From: Macrolepiota albuminosa
Lineage: Eukaryota > Basidiomycota > Agaricomycetes > Agaricales > Agaricaceae
Direction of reading: 5' to 3'
Length of the DNA: 64,000 nt
NCBI GenBank assembly: GCA_027475525.1
Contig: JAMWFC010000073.1
Location: forward strand, 397,791 to 461,790
The stretch's first letter is position 1; each line of letters starts with the position of its first letter. The notes beneath the pieces are model-generated. The model was not told where the DNA came from. It saw only the letters and a program-made list of their open reading frames with translations, and ran no database searches. Positions 30,188-39,689 of the stretch are shown in pieces. Both the position numbers and the translations under genes were made by a program.

Positions 30188-31492
30188 TTAATCTATCTGC
30201 TCCTCGCGGGACAACTGCTGGGAGGGCGCATGTGTTGGCGAGGATAATCCTTGTAAACGTGTGTCATCCTCCACAAGCTCGTTCTGTGGCTCGAACGGAA
30301 GCGGAGTGAGTTCTCCAGACTCCCGAGCTTCTACCTCCGGGCCTGCATCCTGCGCTCTGAGGCGTTTTGCCTCAGGTTGCTCTCCCGACGACGACGGACG
30401 CTTCTTCATAGCGTTCGTGAATGTTTTGATTGTATTGTCGTTACGCTGCTGCAGCATAACGATCTCATCGAGTAGGCCCGTAATCACCACCTGAGCCACC
30501 GGATCCACCAAAAATGCGGATTCCGGTGGCACTCGCTGGCCGGCAGATATGAGGCGTCTCCAGACTGCCTCTGCCTGAGGGTCCAACACCTCCGACGGTG
30601 TTCCGCTCTCTTTCCCTTTTCCTTTCTCTGCGTACGATAAGCGCCGCGGAGATGGTGCACAACGGGGTGACGGAGAGGCCCGTCGAGGCGGTGTTTGAGG
30701 TCGGGGTTGACCTCGAGTTTGCGTCCTCGCTCTCGTCTCATCCCGTCTGCGCCCAGCCATTTCCCGAGGCCCGCCTCCTCGTGCCCCGGTACTCCTCGGA
30801 GGCGATTGCCTCCGATCTCTTCTAAACGTTTCTCGCGGGGACGGCGTCCTCTCTCGCTGTCGTCGAGGTTGCACCACCTCGCTCTTTACTTGCTGTTGAC
30901 GCCCCGCGTCATCGTCCACATCCATGGGTGCTACCTGTGGCGCAGTTAGTGCTTTCTCATCCGAAAGGAGTGTACTTGCACTCTGGGTCTGCGTCTGCTG
31001 CATCGGCATTGGCATTCCCCACATAACCTGTCCCCCCATCTGCTGTCCAGGACCAGCAGGTCCTGGGAAATACGGCATCTGGAAAAACGGCGGATAAAAC
31101 TGCGGAGGTTGTCCAAATTGGGCTGGGTTCTGCCCAAACTGGGACACCACTGGATACGACGCCACAGTCGGCGTCGTTGCAGGCTGCTGAACGTTTTGCT
31201 GGGGGCGATCCCCCCCCCCTCCAGAACCCTGTGGGTTCTGAGGTTGTTGCTCACTGGTCGTACGCTGGTAAGGGTACGACATGGTAATAAAAAAAAAATG
31301 TCGACGTGTCGGTGGGAAAAAACACACTAAATCCCCCATCATCAGGTTACATAACCTGATCCGACGCCAACTCCGCATCAAGATCCGCGCTATCTCATCA
31401 GATAGATCAATCTCTATCTTATCCATCCGGAACAACCGTGATCCGGTCCGGATCAGATACTCAGTTGATCCGAGATCCGATTGATCCGGCAT
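30188..31492 (-). CDS. GypB accessory ORF A, low-complexity Gln/Pro- and Arg/Ser-rich protein
   Basis: The frame is open from 31492, but the more natural start is MSYPYQRTTSEQQPQNPQGS at 31282-31280, giving about 364 residues. A Gln/Pro/Gly/Tyr-rich prion-like segment (FGQPPQFYPPFFQMPYFPGP) is followed by an Arg/Ser-Pro-rich stretch (RERTPSPRETFRRDRRQSPP). A more ordered C-terminal part has VWRRLISAGQRVPPESAFLV and LLDEIVMLQQRNDNTIKTF. Such composition is common in RNA-binding proteins, so a nucleocapsid-like role is possible but unproven. The ORF begins just after pol. Confidence 0.7.
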   Translation of the reverse strand: MPDQSDLGSTEYLIRTGSRLFRMDKIEIDLSDEIARILMRSWRRIRLCNLMMGDLVCFFPPTRRHFFFITMSYPYQRTTSEQQPQNPQGSGGGGDRPQQNVQQPATTPTVASYPVVSQFGQNPAQFGQPPQFYPPFFQMPYFPGPAGPGQQMGGQVMWGMPMPMQQTQTQSASTLLSDEKALTAPQVAPMDVDDDAGRQQQVKSEVVQPRRQRERTPSPRETFRRDRRQSPPRSTGARGGGPREMAGRRRDETRARTQTRGQPRPQTPPRRASPSPRCAPSPRRLSYAEKGKGKESGTPSEVLDPQAEAVWRRLISAGQRVPPESAFLVDPVAQVVITGLLDEIVMLQQRNDNTIKTFTNAMKKRPSSSGEQPEAKRLRAQDAGPEVEARESGELTPLPFEPQNELVEDDTRLQGLSSPTHAPSQQLSREEQID

Positions 31493-31510
31493 CTTATCAC
31501 TGCCATCAAT

Positions 31511-34500
31511 CTAAGCACGTGAGCGCTTAGCAAGCTGATTTGGGCGCTTCACACCCTGCAGCTCTAAGTACCGATCCAGCGCTGCCAACTTGGCACATGT
31601 GTGGTACGACTCCCATGTTGTATCACCTGCACTCCATCGCACCTCGAATTCGAGGTGCGCTCCTTCCTGCCACCGATGGCCCAGTATGTCCTCGACGAAC
31701 CATTCTTGTTCGTCACTGGCACCGAAATCATATGGCTCGGGCGTCACCCGATTAGGGAACATAGCATCATCGTTTGCATTATATCGCCTAAGTAACGATA
31801 CGTGAAACTTAGGCACAATCCGACGTGCTTGTAGAGCTGCAGGCAGCTCCAGAACATAGTTCGACGTGCTTGGTTCAGCGACCAAGACTCTATATGGTCC
31901 AATAAACTTTGGACACAGCTTTCTCGCTCTTCCTTTCGGAAGATTCAAGTTTTCCGTCGACAAGTACACTAACGTCCCCGGCGTTAGTTCTGGTTCCTCA
32001 CTCCGCCTATCATTCGCATGTCGTGCCTGTATGACACGTGCGGCAATGATAGCGTCGTGTGCATTGGCTAAATTCGCCAATGCTTGCTGTGCAAAGTCCT
32101 TTACCCCTTTGTGCACGACTCCGTCCGCTTTTAGTTCGCGCAGCATGGATGGCATGTACCCTCCGTTGAGCTCGAACGGCGCATATTTTGTGGTCTCAGA
32201 CACACTTGCGTTGATCGCGAACTCAGTCAGCGGTATCCTATCCACCCAGTCACGTTGGTCCGGTCGGACCACCGTACGAAATATCTGGGCAATACTTCTA
32301 TTCGCGCGCTCTGTCTGTCCATCCGTCTGCGGATGGAACGAAGTAGACATGAGCAATTTAGCTCCCAGGAGCTTGTGAAGTTCTCGCCACCAGTGAGATG
32401 TAAACTTGGTGTCTCGATCGCTCACAATCGAGCTTGGAAGGCCATGTAGCCTTACAATCTCCTTTAGGTATATCCATGATAACGCGGACGCCGTAATGGT
32501 TGTGTGCACTGGTATCAAGTGCACCATACTAGTCATTCGGCAGATGACCACCCAAAGGTAGTTATACCCTTTGGATTCGGGGAATGGACCGACAAAGTCC
32601 ATTCCAATGGAGTCCCACGGCTTCGTCGGGATGGGCAGGGAATGCAACTTCCCTGCTGGCTTCCTATTGCTGGTCTTCGACCGCTGACAGGCCTCGCAGG
32701 TCTGGCAGAACTGCATCACTTCTTTCTGCATCTGAGGCCACCAGTACCATTGCCTCAGGTACTCGAGTGTTTTGTTGGTTCCAAAGTGACCAACAACCTC
32801 ATGAGCTTGAGTGACAACCTTAGTGAGCAGTGTTCGGTCGCGTGGTAAGCACACCACGTCGTGTCCTCGAACATTCGTTATCTGGACTAGCCCTTTATCA
32901 TCCACGCGGAAGCGTGGATGGGCACTTGCGTTCTGCCGGATTTCTGTGTAGAACGCATCATGGCTATAGCCCCTCATCACCTTCTGGAGGTAGTCATCAG
33001 TCTGATGGCCAGGATGGTTACGATACTCTCCTGCAGGCGATAACACGTCAGCGAGCGTAATGTCGTGGCTATACGGTCCACGACTGCTTCCAGTCTCACT
33101 TTGGTGTGGCTGTGTCGCCTCTTTTTGCTGAGCCTGCTCTAGTTGCTCAGCCTCTATGTCGCGGCCCTCTTGCCGCTCTTGCAGTCGTCGACTGCGTCGC
33201 AGTTCGGTAGCTTGCATAGCCCGAAGCTCGACCACATGCTCTTTCACCTCTTTGTAGCGATGATACGGCAGATCATCGCCCTGAGGATCAATACGAATAT
33301 CCGCATCGACATATTCATGCGTATCATGGTGTTCTCCTGCTCTATCGCTCTCGAAATACCTCGAGAGACAGTCCGCCACCTTGTTCAGTTCGCCTTTGAC
33401 ATATGTGATGTCAAAGTTGTAGCGAGACATATAGTCAATCCACCGGCGCTGCCGGGGGGACAACGTTGCTTGAGTCTTGAAGAACTCAAGTGCTTTATGG
33501 TCGGTAATGATGTGGATCTTATATCCCATCAATTTATCTTCCCACTTAAGGAGTGCCTCAAGTATCGCCAGCGTTTCAAGCTCGTGGACCGCATAATTCT
33601 GTTGGGCCGAGGTAAACTTCCTCGACATGAACCCTGCAGGCCGACAATTCTGCCATGAGCTTCCCTGGCCATACATTGCACCTACTCCGGTCTTTGAGGC
33701 ATCACAGATGAGCCAAATCGGCTCATCACATCGGGGATCTATGGGACGAATGACTGGTGTCTTTGAGCAGATCCTCTTGATCATCTCAAAGCATCGTTGA
33801 TGTATAGGTCTCCATATAAATGGGGCTCCGTTCTGAGTAATAGACATCAACGGACCAGTATATGATGTTATATCAGGCAGACAATTGCCGATATAATTCA
33901 CTAGTCCCACGAATCGTTGCACATCATTATAATTTCTAGGCACACGCCATTCGCGTATGCGATCAATTTTGTCCTGGTCAGGGTGAATACCCTGACTATC
34001 AATCTTGTGTCCGAGGCAATCCACTGTCTCGGCATATAGTTCGCATTTCTTCCACTTGAGGTATAGCAAGTTAGACCTCAATCGCTCGAAAATGACACGA
34101 AGATGCTCTTCGTGTTCTTCAATTGAATCGGAGTATATGAATATGTCGTCCAAATATATATGGACGAACCTCCCGATAACATCCCGGAAGATGGAGGTCA
34201 TCAACCTCTGAAAGGTCGCAGGGGCATTGCAATCTCCTATCTGCATAATGTTGCTCACATATGTTCCCGTGATTGACGAGAACACCGTCTTTGGAATATC
34301 AGACAAGCGAATTCTCACTTGCTCATACGCATCTGTCAGGTCAATCTTCGACCTGAACTTTGCTCTTGCCACGTCTTCTCGAATCACCTCCTGATCCGGA
34401 AGTGGCGTCACGTCCTTTACGGTGTTGTCATTGCGTTGGCGTGCATCCAACGCTGTCCTCAATGTACCATCTTTCTTCGGAATGCACAATAGCGGTGCAG

Positions 34501-34645
34501 CTTGGGAGGCTGGTTGGGCCTCCCACCAGTGGGCTCTCAGGTACCGATTGGTCTTGTCCCGGAGCTGCTGCTGCAGCGCCATTGGACATTGAGGCAAATG
34601 ATATTTATACACCTTATTCTCATCAATAAGGTTGATTTCATGGTT
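31511..34645 (-). CDS. pol: GypB Pol: RT, RNase H, integrase, chromodomain-like (protease missing)
   Basis: The open frame runs about 1045 codons to a TAG at 31511-31513. It enters from the zinc-knuckle region and goes at once to VNHEINLIDENKVYKYHLPQ, the usual RT-proximal segment, so the protease-coding part is deleted. RT has LRTALDARQRND, GDCNAPATFQRLM and catalytic YLDDIFIYSD (near 34145). RNase H has LICDASKTGVGAM and HELETLAILEALLKWEDKL. Integrase has HEVVGHFGTNKTLEYL, CQTCEACQRSK, GMDFVGPFPE, IVSDRDTKFTSHWW and TDGQTERANRSIAQIF. The end, WFVEDILGHRWQEGAHLEFE and VRWSAGDTTWE, resembles a chromodomain. Apart from the deletion it is uninterrupted. Confidence 0.92.
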   Translation of the reverse strand, partial: NHEINLIDENKVYKYHLPQCPMALQQQLRDKTNRYLRAHWWEAQPASQAAPLLCIPKKDGTLRTALDARQRNDNTVKDVTPLPDQEVIREDVARAKFRSKIDLTDAYEQVRIRLSDIPKTVFSSITGTYVSNIMQIGDCNAPATFQRLMTSIFRDVIGRFVHIYLDDIFIYSDSIEEHEEHLRVIFERLRSNLLYLKWKKCELYAETVDCLGHKIDSQGIHPDQDKIDRIREWRVPRNYNDVQRFVGLVNYIGNCLPDITSYTGPLMSITQNGAPFIWRPIHQRCFEMIKRICSKTPVIRPIDPRCDEPIWLICDASKTGVGAMYGQGSSWQNCRPAGFMSRKFTSAQQNYAVHELETLAILEALLKWEDKLMGYKIHIITDHKALEFFKTQATLSPRQRRWIDYMSRYNFDITYVKGELNKVADCLSRYFESDRAGEHHDTHEYVDADIRIDPQGDDLPYHRYKEVKEHVVELRAMQATELRRSRRLQERQEGRDIEAEQLEQAQQKEATQPHQSETGSSRGPYSHDITLADVLSPAGEYRNHPGHQTDDYLQKVMRGYSHDAFYTEIRQNASAHPRFRVDDKGLVQITNVRGHDVVCLPRDRTLLTKVVTQAHEVVGHFGTNKTLEYLRQWYWWPQMQKEVMQFCQTCEACQRSKTSNRKPAGKLHSLPIPTKPWDSIGMDFVGPFPESKGYNYLWVVICRMTSMVHLIPVHTTITASALSWIYLKEIVRLHGLPSSIVSDRDTKFTSHWWRELHKLLGAKLLMSTSFHPQTDGQTERANRSIAQIFRTVVRPDQRDWVDRIPLTEFAINASVSETTKYAPFELNGGYMPSMLRELKADGVVHKGVKDFAQQALANLANAHDAIIAARVIQARHANDRRSEEPELTPGTLVYLSTENLNLPKGRARKLCPKFIGPYRVLVAEPSTSNYVLELPAALQARRIVPKFHVSLLRRYNANDDAMFPNRVTPEPYDFGASDEQEWFVEDILGHRWQEGAHLEFEVRWSAGDTTWESYHTCAKLAALDRYLELQGVKRPNQLAKRSRA

Positions 34646-37024
34646 GACCTTGCATTCGCAAAATGCCCCGGCTGGCCACATTTGAAGCACTTACCCGCCC
34701 CAACCGGGCGAGCTGCTTCAAACTTCGGTGGTCCAGTAGGTGTCGGCATTTTAGCCTCACCAGCAGCCTGATGCGGCCGCGCACCCTCTCGGCGTGGACC
34801 TCTCTGAGCATCCTGTGCCGGTGCATCTCTACGGTCCCCCGGCCGGTCGCTCCGGAAGCGTCGATCTTGCCGAGGTGCTGCTCTTACCACGAACCTCGGA
34901 TTCGTATTGCCCACCATCTCCTTCCTACGAGCCCAGAAGGTACCTACCTTCCGAGGCTCGGCCTTGTTCGCCGATCGAACCTTTGAGCTATGTAGCCCAA
35001 AGTGTCGCGCTATTTTGTGGGCTTGCTCGTAGCGCAATGCATGCGCTACAAATTCCTCGACGGTATTTACTTCGGGCGATAGTCCGTCATCACAAATGAG
35101 AGACTCTCTCATTGCATCAGGTATCCCCCGCAGAAAGGTATCAATCATTACCCAGTTATCTGGGTAAATTGACATATTTTGCGCGTGGTCTATCAAGGTG
35201 TCATAGAAACCTTGAACACCTAACCGTTCAGTGTAGGAGGTTGCAATGAACGCCTCCCGAGCATCCTGCATGGTGGATGCACTAACAAACCGGTTATACA
35301 ATTCAAGGATTACATCCTTAAACGTCCATTGCTGTCGTGCACGATTGTAGTGCAAGACATGGTGACGGAACCAGGCTTTGGCTGGTCCGTCCAAGAACTC
35401 CGGGAGAACGAATACACGTTCTCGATCCAGACGATCCCCTCCATACTGGCATGCTGCCAGATGGTTGCACACATCCATCGTCCAATTTTCCAAGTCGCTG
35501 AATTGCTACGCCTACCGCATCGTCGATTATACTACTGAGGCGCTGGTGCATATTTTCAGTATACACCTTTGTTGCCTCAGTTATTCCAGGCGTCTTATTT
35601 CTACCTTCCGCTGGAGGTACCACAGAGAATGCTCGTACAGGTCGGTGACCTGTATAGTGCACTTTCTCGGTACCATTCCACTGCAGTGGGCTCTCCTGTC
35701 CCCCTAGCTCTTCTATCACCTGCTTCCCAGGGGCTCGACTCGGATCCGCCGTGGGCGGTTCCCCTCTCCTGGTGTCAGGCTGTCGTGTCCGTTGGACATA
35801 TTGCCTTCTCATCTCATCGATGGGAGTTATCCCATCGAAGACAATTCCCTGGTCATCTATCCAGGAGTGTCCCTGGCGCTTCAGGTCTTGGTTTTGCATG
35901 CGCTGATAAGCTACTCTCTCCGCGAACTTATCAGCCAACGGCACTTGATTCATCAGTGGAACATTCTCCACTGATTCCTGTTTTGTGGGAGGGTGTCTTG
36001 GCTCCACCGCTTCGGGTAGGTTACTATCTACCACAGGTATGGTAGACACCGATTCCGTCGTCGACAGAGGTCTCCTTCGTTGACCTCTGAATACATTCTG
36101 TCTTTGTGCTGCAGCGAACCTGGCAGCAAACTGCTCGTCAGACTCTCCCGCTTGCTGGGGCGCATATATATTGCTTATTGCCTCTTCCAGATGGGGAGAC
36201 AACTCTGGTTTTGCCACCGGGGGTATATTCGGGATCAAGTTTGCCCCCTCTGGAGTCGAGGCAGCTGATCCTCGATTAGCCTTGCGATACATATATGCTT
36301 GGGCTTCCAGCTCAAGAATCTGAACGTACAATGTAATGTATTCAACAGTATTCAACTGAGGTACATTTTCACCTCTAGCCTGTATCAACCGTATGTGCTT
36401 CAGTACATACAGTCCTAGCCGAGCACGCGTGGTATCCTTTGTAATGCTAGGGTATCTCTTCCATAGCATAGCACACTGAACCTGAAGGGTGGACTCACTC
36501 CGTCCACTCTCTTCGTCGTCAGACGTTTCATCTTCCCAATGTACTGCTGGCGTTCTTTGCTCAGGAATTGTCGTTTCCTGCGGCACTCCGGCTCCCTGCT
36601 GACGTCGCGTCATGGGAGTGGATTCAGTTGGAACTCTCCAACTGCCCGCCTCTTGCCTCGGCATCTTCCCCAGAAAGTACAACGAAGGTCTGCGACCTTC
36701 AATAGGTCCCTGAGCACTACTCCTGCTCTGGGATTGCCGCCCTGACCTGCCAGTCTGCATGGAAGATTCATGATCCCTGCCGAACTGCTGTTCCAGGTCT
36801 TCCACACTTGCCCCTGGTCTCGCTGCACCGCTTGGCGCAGCTGTCGGCCGCACTTCACTCCATTGCGTCCCTCCTGGCATTCCCTGAGGCTGCCGGGAAG
36901 GCTCGGCCTCTGTATATTCTGACCCGGGACGACCCGGGTCAGTCACCGCAGATTGAGGATATGCCAACGACTGGTCGATGGTCTCACCATCGCGTGTCGG
37001 TTCAGTAGATTGATTGGTCTCCAT
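34646..37024 (-). pseudogene. gag: GypB Gag (two frames, broken)
   Basis: The N-terminal frame (37024 to about 35495) is polar, with Pro/Gln/Arg-rich stretches and a helical part (LQVQCAMLWKRYPSITKD). A frame change near 35490 leads to the capsid core FSDLENWTMDVCNHLAACQ, FVLPEFLDGPAKAWFRHHVL and QQWTFKDVILELYNRFVSAS. The core is followed by an Arg-rich linker and zinc knuckle CFKCGQPGHFANA, whose last Cys is lost where the sequence jumps into RT (near 34660). So one frameshift and a deletion after the knuckle disable Gag. Confidence 0.85.
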
Positions 37025-37174
37025 CCAATCAAGTGTTGCTACGTCTTGTTTTACCCGGAAGTGTGCGTCAAAGAAGTTGATACACTGTTCGATGCAATCA
37101 CAGTCTAGGCTATCAGTCTAGACCCGTAGTCTTTGTCCGTAGTATCAGAATTGAACCCGAAAGGTTCAAAAAAG
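37025..37174 (-). other. GypB leader between 5' LTR and gag
   Basis: 150 bases of untranslated leader. On the minus strand the LTR is followed by CTTTTTTGAACCTTTCGGG. I could not match a primer-binding site to a specific tRNA. Confidence 0.6.
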
Positions 37175-37355
37175 TGAAACAAAGTCAAGTATAAGATTAG
37201 CCTTACGGTCACACCAACAGAACCAGATCGATATTCGATTCTAGTACTACGAGTATGACAGTAAAATTGGCTGCCTTATGTAAGGCAGCCAGCATGTATT
37301 TAAAGTAATATTAAATAATTAATGTAATTATTTAATTGTTCTAAACTATGTTACA
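37175..37355 (-). repeat. GypB 5' LTR
   Basis: 181 bp, minus strand TGTAACATAG to TTTGTTTCA, with intact TG..CA ends. It matches the 3' LTR except at three sites. Confidence 0.93.
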
Positions 37356-37360
37356 ATCAC

Positions 37361-38339
37361 TTTCAAGTTGAATTGGTTCATCAGCTTAGTCTCGAAGGTG
37401 GTGGACCAACCAGAAGTTCCCAAGGCTCGTGCCGAAGGAGAGCATCCAATCTTTGCATTTGAGGCCACGGTCCTCGGATTTTCTAGCTCTAGTCCTTCGC
37501 TGGAAATCAAGAAGGCCAAAGCGATAACAACGGATATAGCGAGCAGAATCCACTCCAGCAATTTTGCGTCAAAGCAGATGCTCATCGCCATTTGCCACGA
37601 CTTCGGTCAAGATGCAAGGAGCAGTTTGCAAGATATTGAACATTTATCCTCTAGGATCGCAGGCACTCTATTGAGGTAAATCATTGCTTGTTGATTCCAA
37701 TCCATGCGTTTCCTTGAAATGTTGTCCAGATCCATGGCAACCAATGATTACATTATTCGCATGAATGAAGCATCGCCCAAGACCCTGCTGATCTGGAGCT
37801 CCCCAAGTAACCACGATTTTCAAGTCGATATCAGTCGCATGTTTGATGCATCAATGGATGACCTATCCCACGCCATCCACCGTCATTTGATCGAGGTTGA
37901 AACGAATCAGCGCAACTTGAAGAAGCTGGAGGATCACCTTTCTGCATTGCTAGTACAGTTGGGGCACGAGGAAGGGACCCTGCGCGCCGCGCAGAACAAT
38001 GTGAAGGCCAAACTATGGACAAAGCTAGGAGGCAACCAAGAGGAACTCAATGACTATGACATCCAGTTAGATCTTTGGCATCACATCCTCACTCATCGAG
38101 CAGTAGCACGTGGTCATGTCCTCAACGCCATCCAAGTCCTCACACAGATTACCAGCGATATGGACCTCATCATTGAACGGGTAATGGCACAGGGGATGAG
38201 CAAAGATGGATATCCTATACTTATTGAACTCTGGAGCATCAGGGCATACATTATGAGGCTGCAAGATAGAGGAGCGATGCCTTTGAGGTTAGTGAATGCA
38301 GGCGATGAACAACTGAAGTTGGATTCCCACGATCGTTAG
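37361..38339 (+). pseudogene. Host membrane protein gene, 3' part
   Basis: Continues the frame of 27882-28111 after GypB: FKLNWFISLVSKVVDQ and onward to 37675. A 54-nt intron (37676-37729, GTAAATC..GTCCAG) and a last exon to the TAG at 38337-38339 follow. The C-terminal part is mostly helical and charged (HLIEVETNQRNLKKLEDHLS, ALLVQLGHEEG), probably a coiled coil, after the single membrane helix of the 5' part. I recognise no family. The last 225 bases and the 3' flank are duplicated at 46259-46874. Confidence 0.75.
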
Positions 38340-38729
38340 TTAGCTTATGTCGTTTAGACTCATGTAGTCGACTCCAAGTCACGTACTGTAGACGTATCTA
38401 GGTCTGATTTATGGCGACTGGGACAAGAGAGAAAACAACTACCCAACTACATAATATAAATGACTACCGTAACGATAAAATGAGTAAATGGGAACAGGGA
38501 GATTTAATTTGACACCTAATTAGTATCTTCTTCCCTCTATTACCAATTCCAGGAGTCCATCAATTTCGATTAATCGCACGTGAGATTCTGGTATTAGTAA
38601 ACATCGAGGACTCTCGTTCCTTGGTCAACTCAACACTCAATTTATTGATATTTATTTGTCGAGAACGCCCGATACTTACAAAGCAAAGTCACGTGAAGAT
38701 GGTCATAAGGTTTTCGACACCGCGAATCA
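38115..38729 (+). repeat. Recent 615-bp duplication, copy 1 (partner 46259-46874)
   Basis: It begins CATGTCCTCAACGCC and ends GACACCGCGAATCA. The partner, offset 8144, is identical in the stretches compared except for one inserted C (ACTCATG against ACTCCATG). It includes the end of the host gene and about 390 bases of its 3' flank. Confidence 0.9.
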
Positions 38730-38751
38730 CTCGGATTTCTCGAGTGGAAGA

Positions 38752-38937
38752 TGTCTGGTGAAAACAGAAACTGGGCCGATGAAGAGGAAGAATTTGACGT
38801 TGCTCGTAAATCTAGTTTGAAGAGGTCGCGTTTGGTGGCCCGATCTGTCAATGATGATGGGGACGTGAATATGAAGTATGACAATTGTTCAATTTCCTTT
38901 GTTGACTCTTTTTATAATCATTGATAACTTCCTGACG
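38752..38937 (+). pseudogene. Fragment of an acidic N-terminus, unknown gene
   Basis: After the duplication boundary an ATG at 38752 opens MSGENRNWADEEEEFDVARK and SSLKRSRLVARSVNDDGDVN, then a stop at about 38924. It looks like the first exon of a nuclear protein whose remainder is gone or lies beyond an intron I cannot find. Confidence 0.3.
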
Positions 38938-38939
38938 AG

Positions 38940-39600
38940 ACCCGCTTATGTAAGATCATCTTTCACTTTGAAACCAACTACGAAACTTCAGTCATAGAAG
39001 CTTTGCGTCTGGAATCACCGCCAGGTCGGGCACAAGGATGCCATTCACATCTCTCACTCTTTTGAAGCCCACTATGAAACTGTCAGTTGTAAATATTTCG
39101 TGTCTGACACCACCACCAGGTTCGACAGAGGGACAGAGGGATGTCATTCTCAACCCACACTGTCTCTATAGTTTACAGCATTACTTCTAACGACACTAAA
39201 AGCTTAGCCCAAGCAGTCCCACGGATCAGTGTTGATGATGTAAGTGTTCACGATTTGCTGCCAACAACTCAACGCTGGCCTGGTCCAGCATAGTGACAGT
39301 ACGGGAGGTCTGCCTCGCAAGTTTGTAAGTGAGATACGGTGGGATGCCCTCCATGGTTTCCTTGACATCCTTGAAAGGATTTTCGACCAACTTCGAACTT
39401 CAGTACATATTGAATATATTAACCGTACACAAAAAATACACTGCTTCTGGAATATGCTGCGTCAACCCGCCAAACAACATCTTTCTTCCATCCCTGCCGA
39501 GTAAAAATATTGGCAGGCACGGTGTGATGTGTGACAGATTGCATGTGGGCTATGTTCGCCATGAATATTCTTTTCATCATAGTTCCCAATGTCCCCAACT
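38940..39600. repeat. Degenerate 115-bp tandem units and flank
   Basis: Two imperfect units share TTTGAA(A/G)CC(A/C)ACTA(C/T)GAAACT, later CACCAGGT and GATG(C/T)CATTC (about 38968-39060 and 39062-39155). They are followed by unassigned sequence with short open frames (39244-39504). No gene recognised. Confidence 0.35.
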
Positions 39601-39689
39601 CCCCACGCCACTCCTCACATTGAGGGCCCCGGTGCCTAAGACAGCGTAGGCCTGCCTCTCCACGTCGTCGGGTCCAGCGTGTACAACAT

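Larger units (their letters stand above)
28112..37355 (-). mobile_element. GypB: full-length Ty3/Gypsy element with both LTRs and accessory ORFs
   Basis: This 9244-bp element is read on the minus strand. LTRs at 37175-37355 (5') and 28112-28292 (3') are 181 bp and differ at three positions, all transitions; two fit CpG decay in the 3' LTR. ATCAC flanks the element on both sides. Order is LTR, gag, pol (RT, RNase H, integrase, chromodomain-like), accessory ORF A, accessory ORF B, polypurine tract AAAGGGGGGCA, LTR. No retropepsin is found between the zinc knuckle and RT, and gag has a frame break, so the copy is probably unable to move on its own. Confidence 0.93.

Noticed and set aside
30188..31492. 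GypB accessory ORFs as an envelope gene
   Set aside because: No signal peptide, transmembrane segment, glycosylation cluster or fusion motif is visible.
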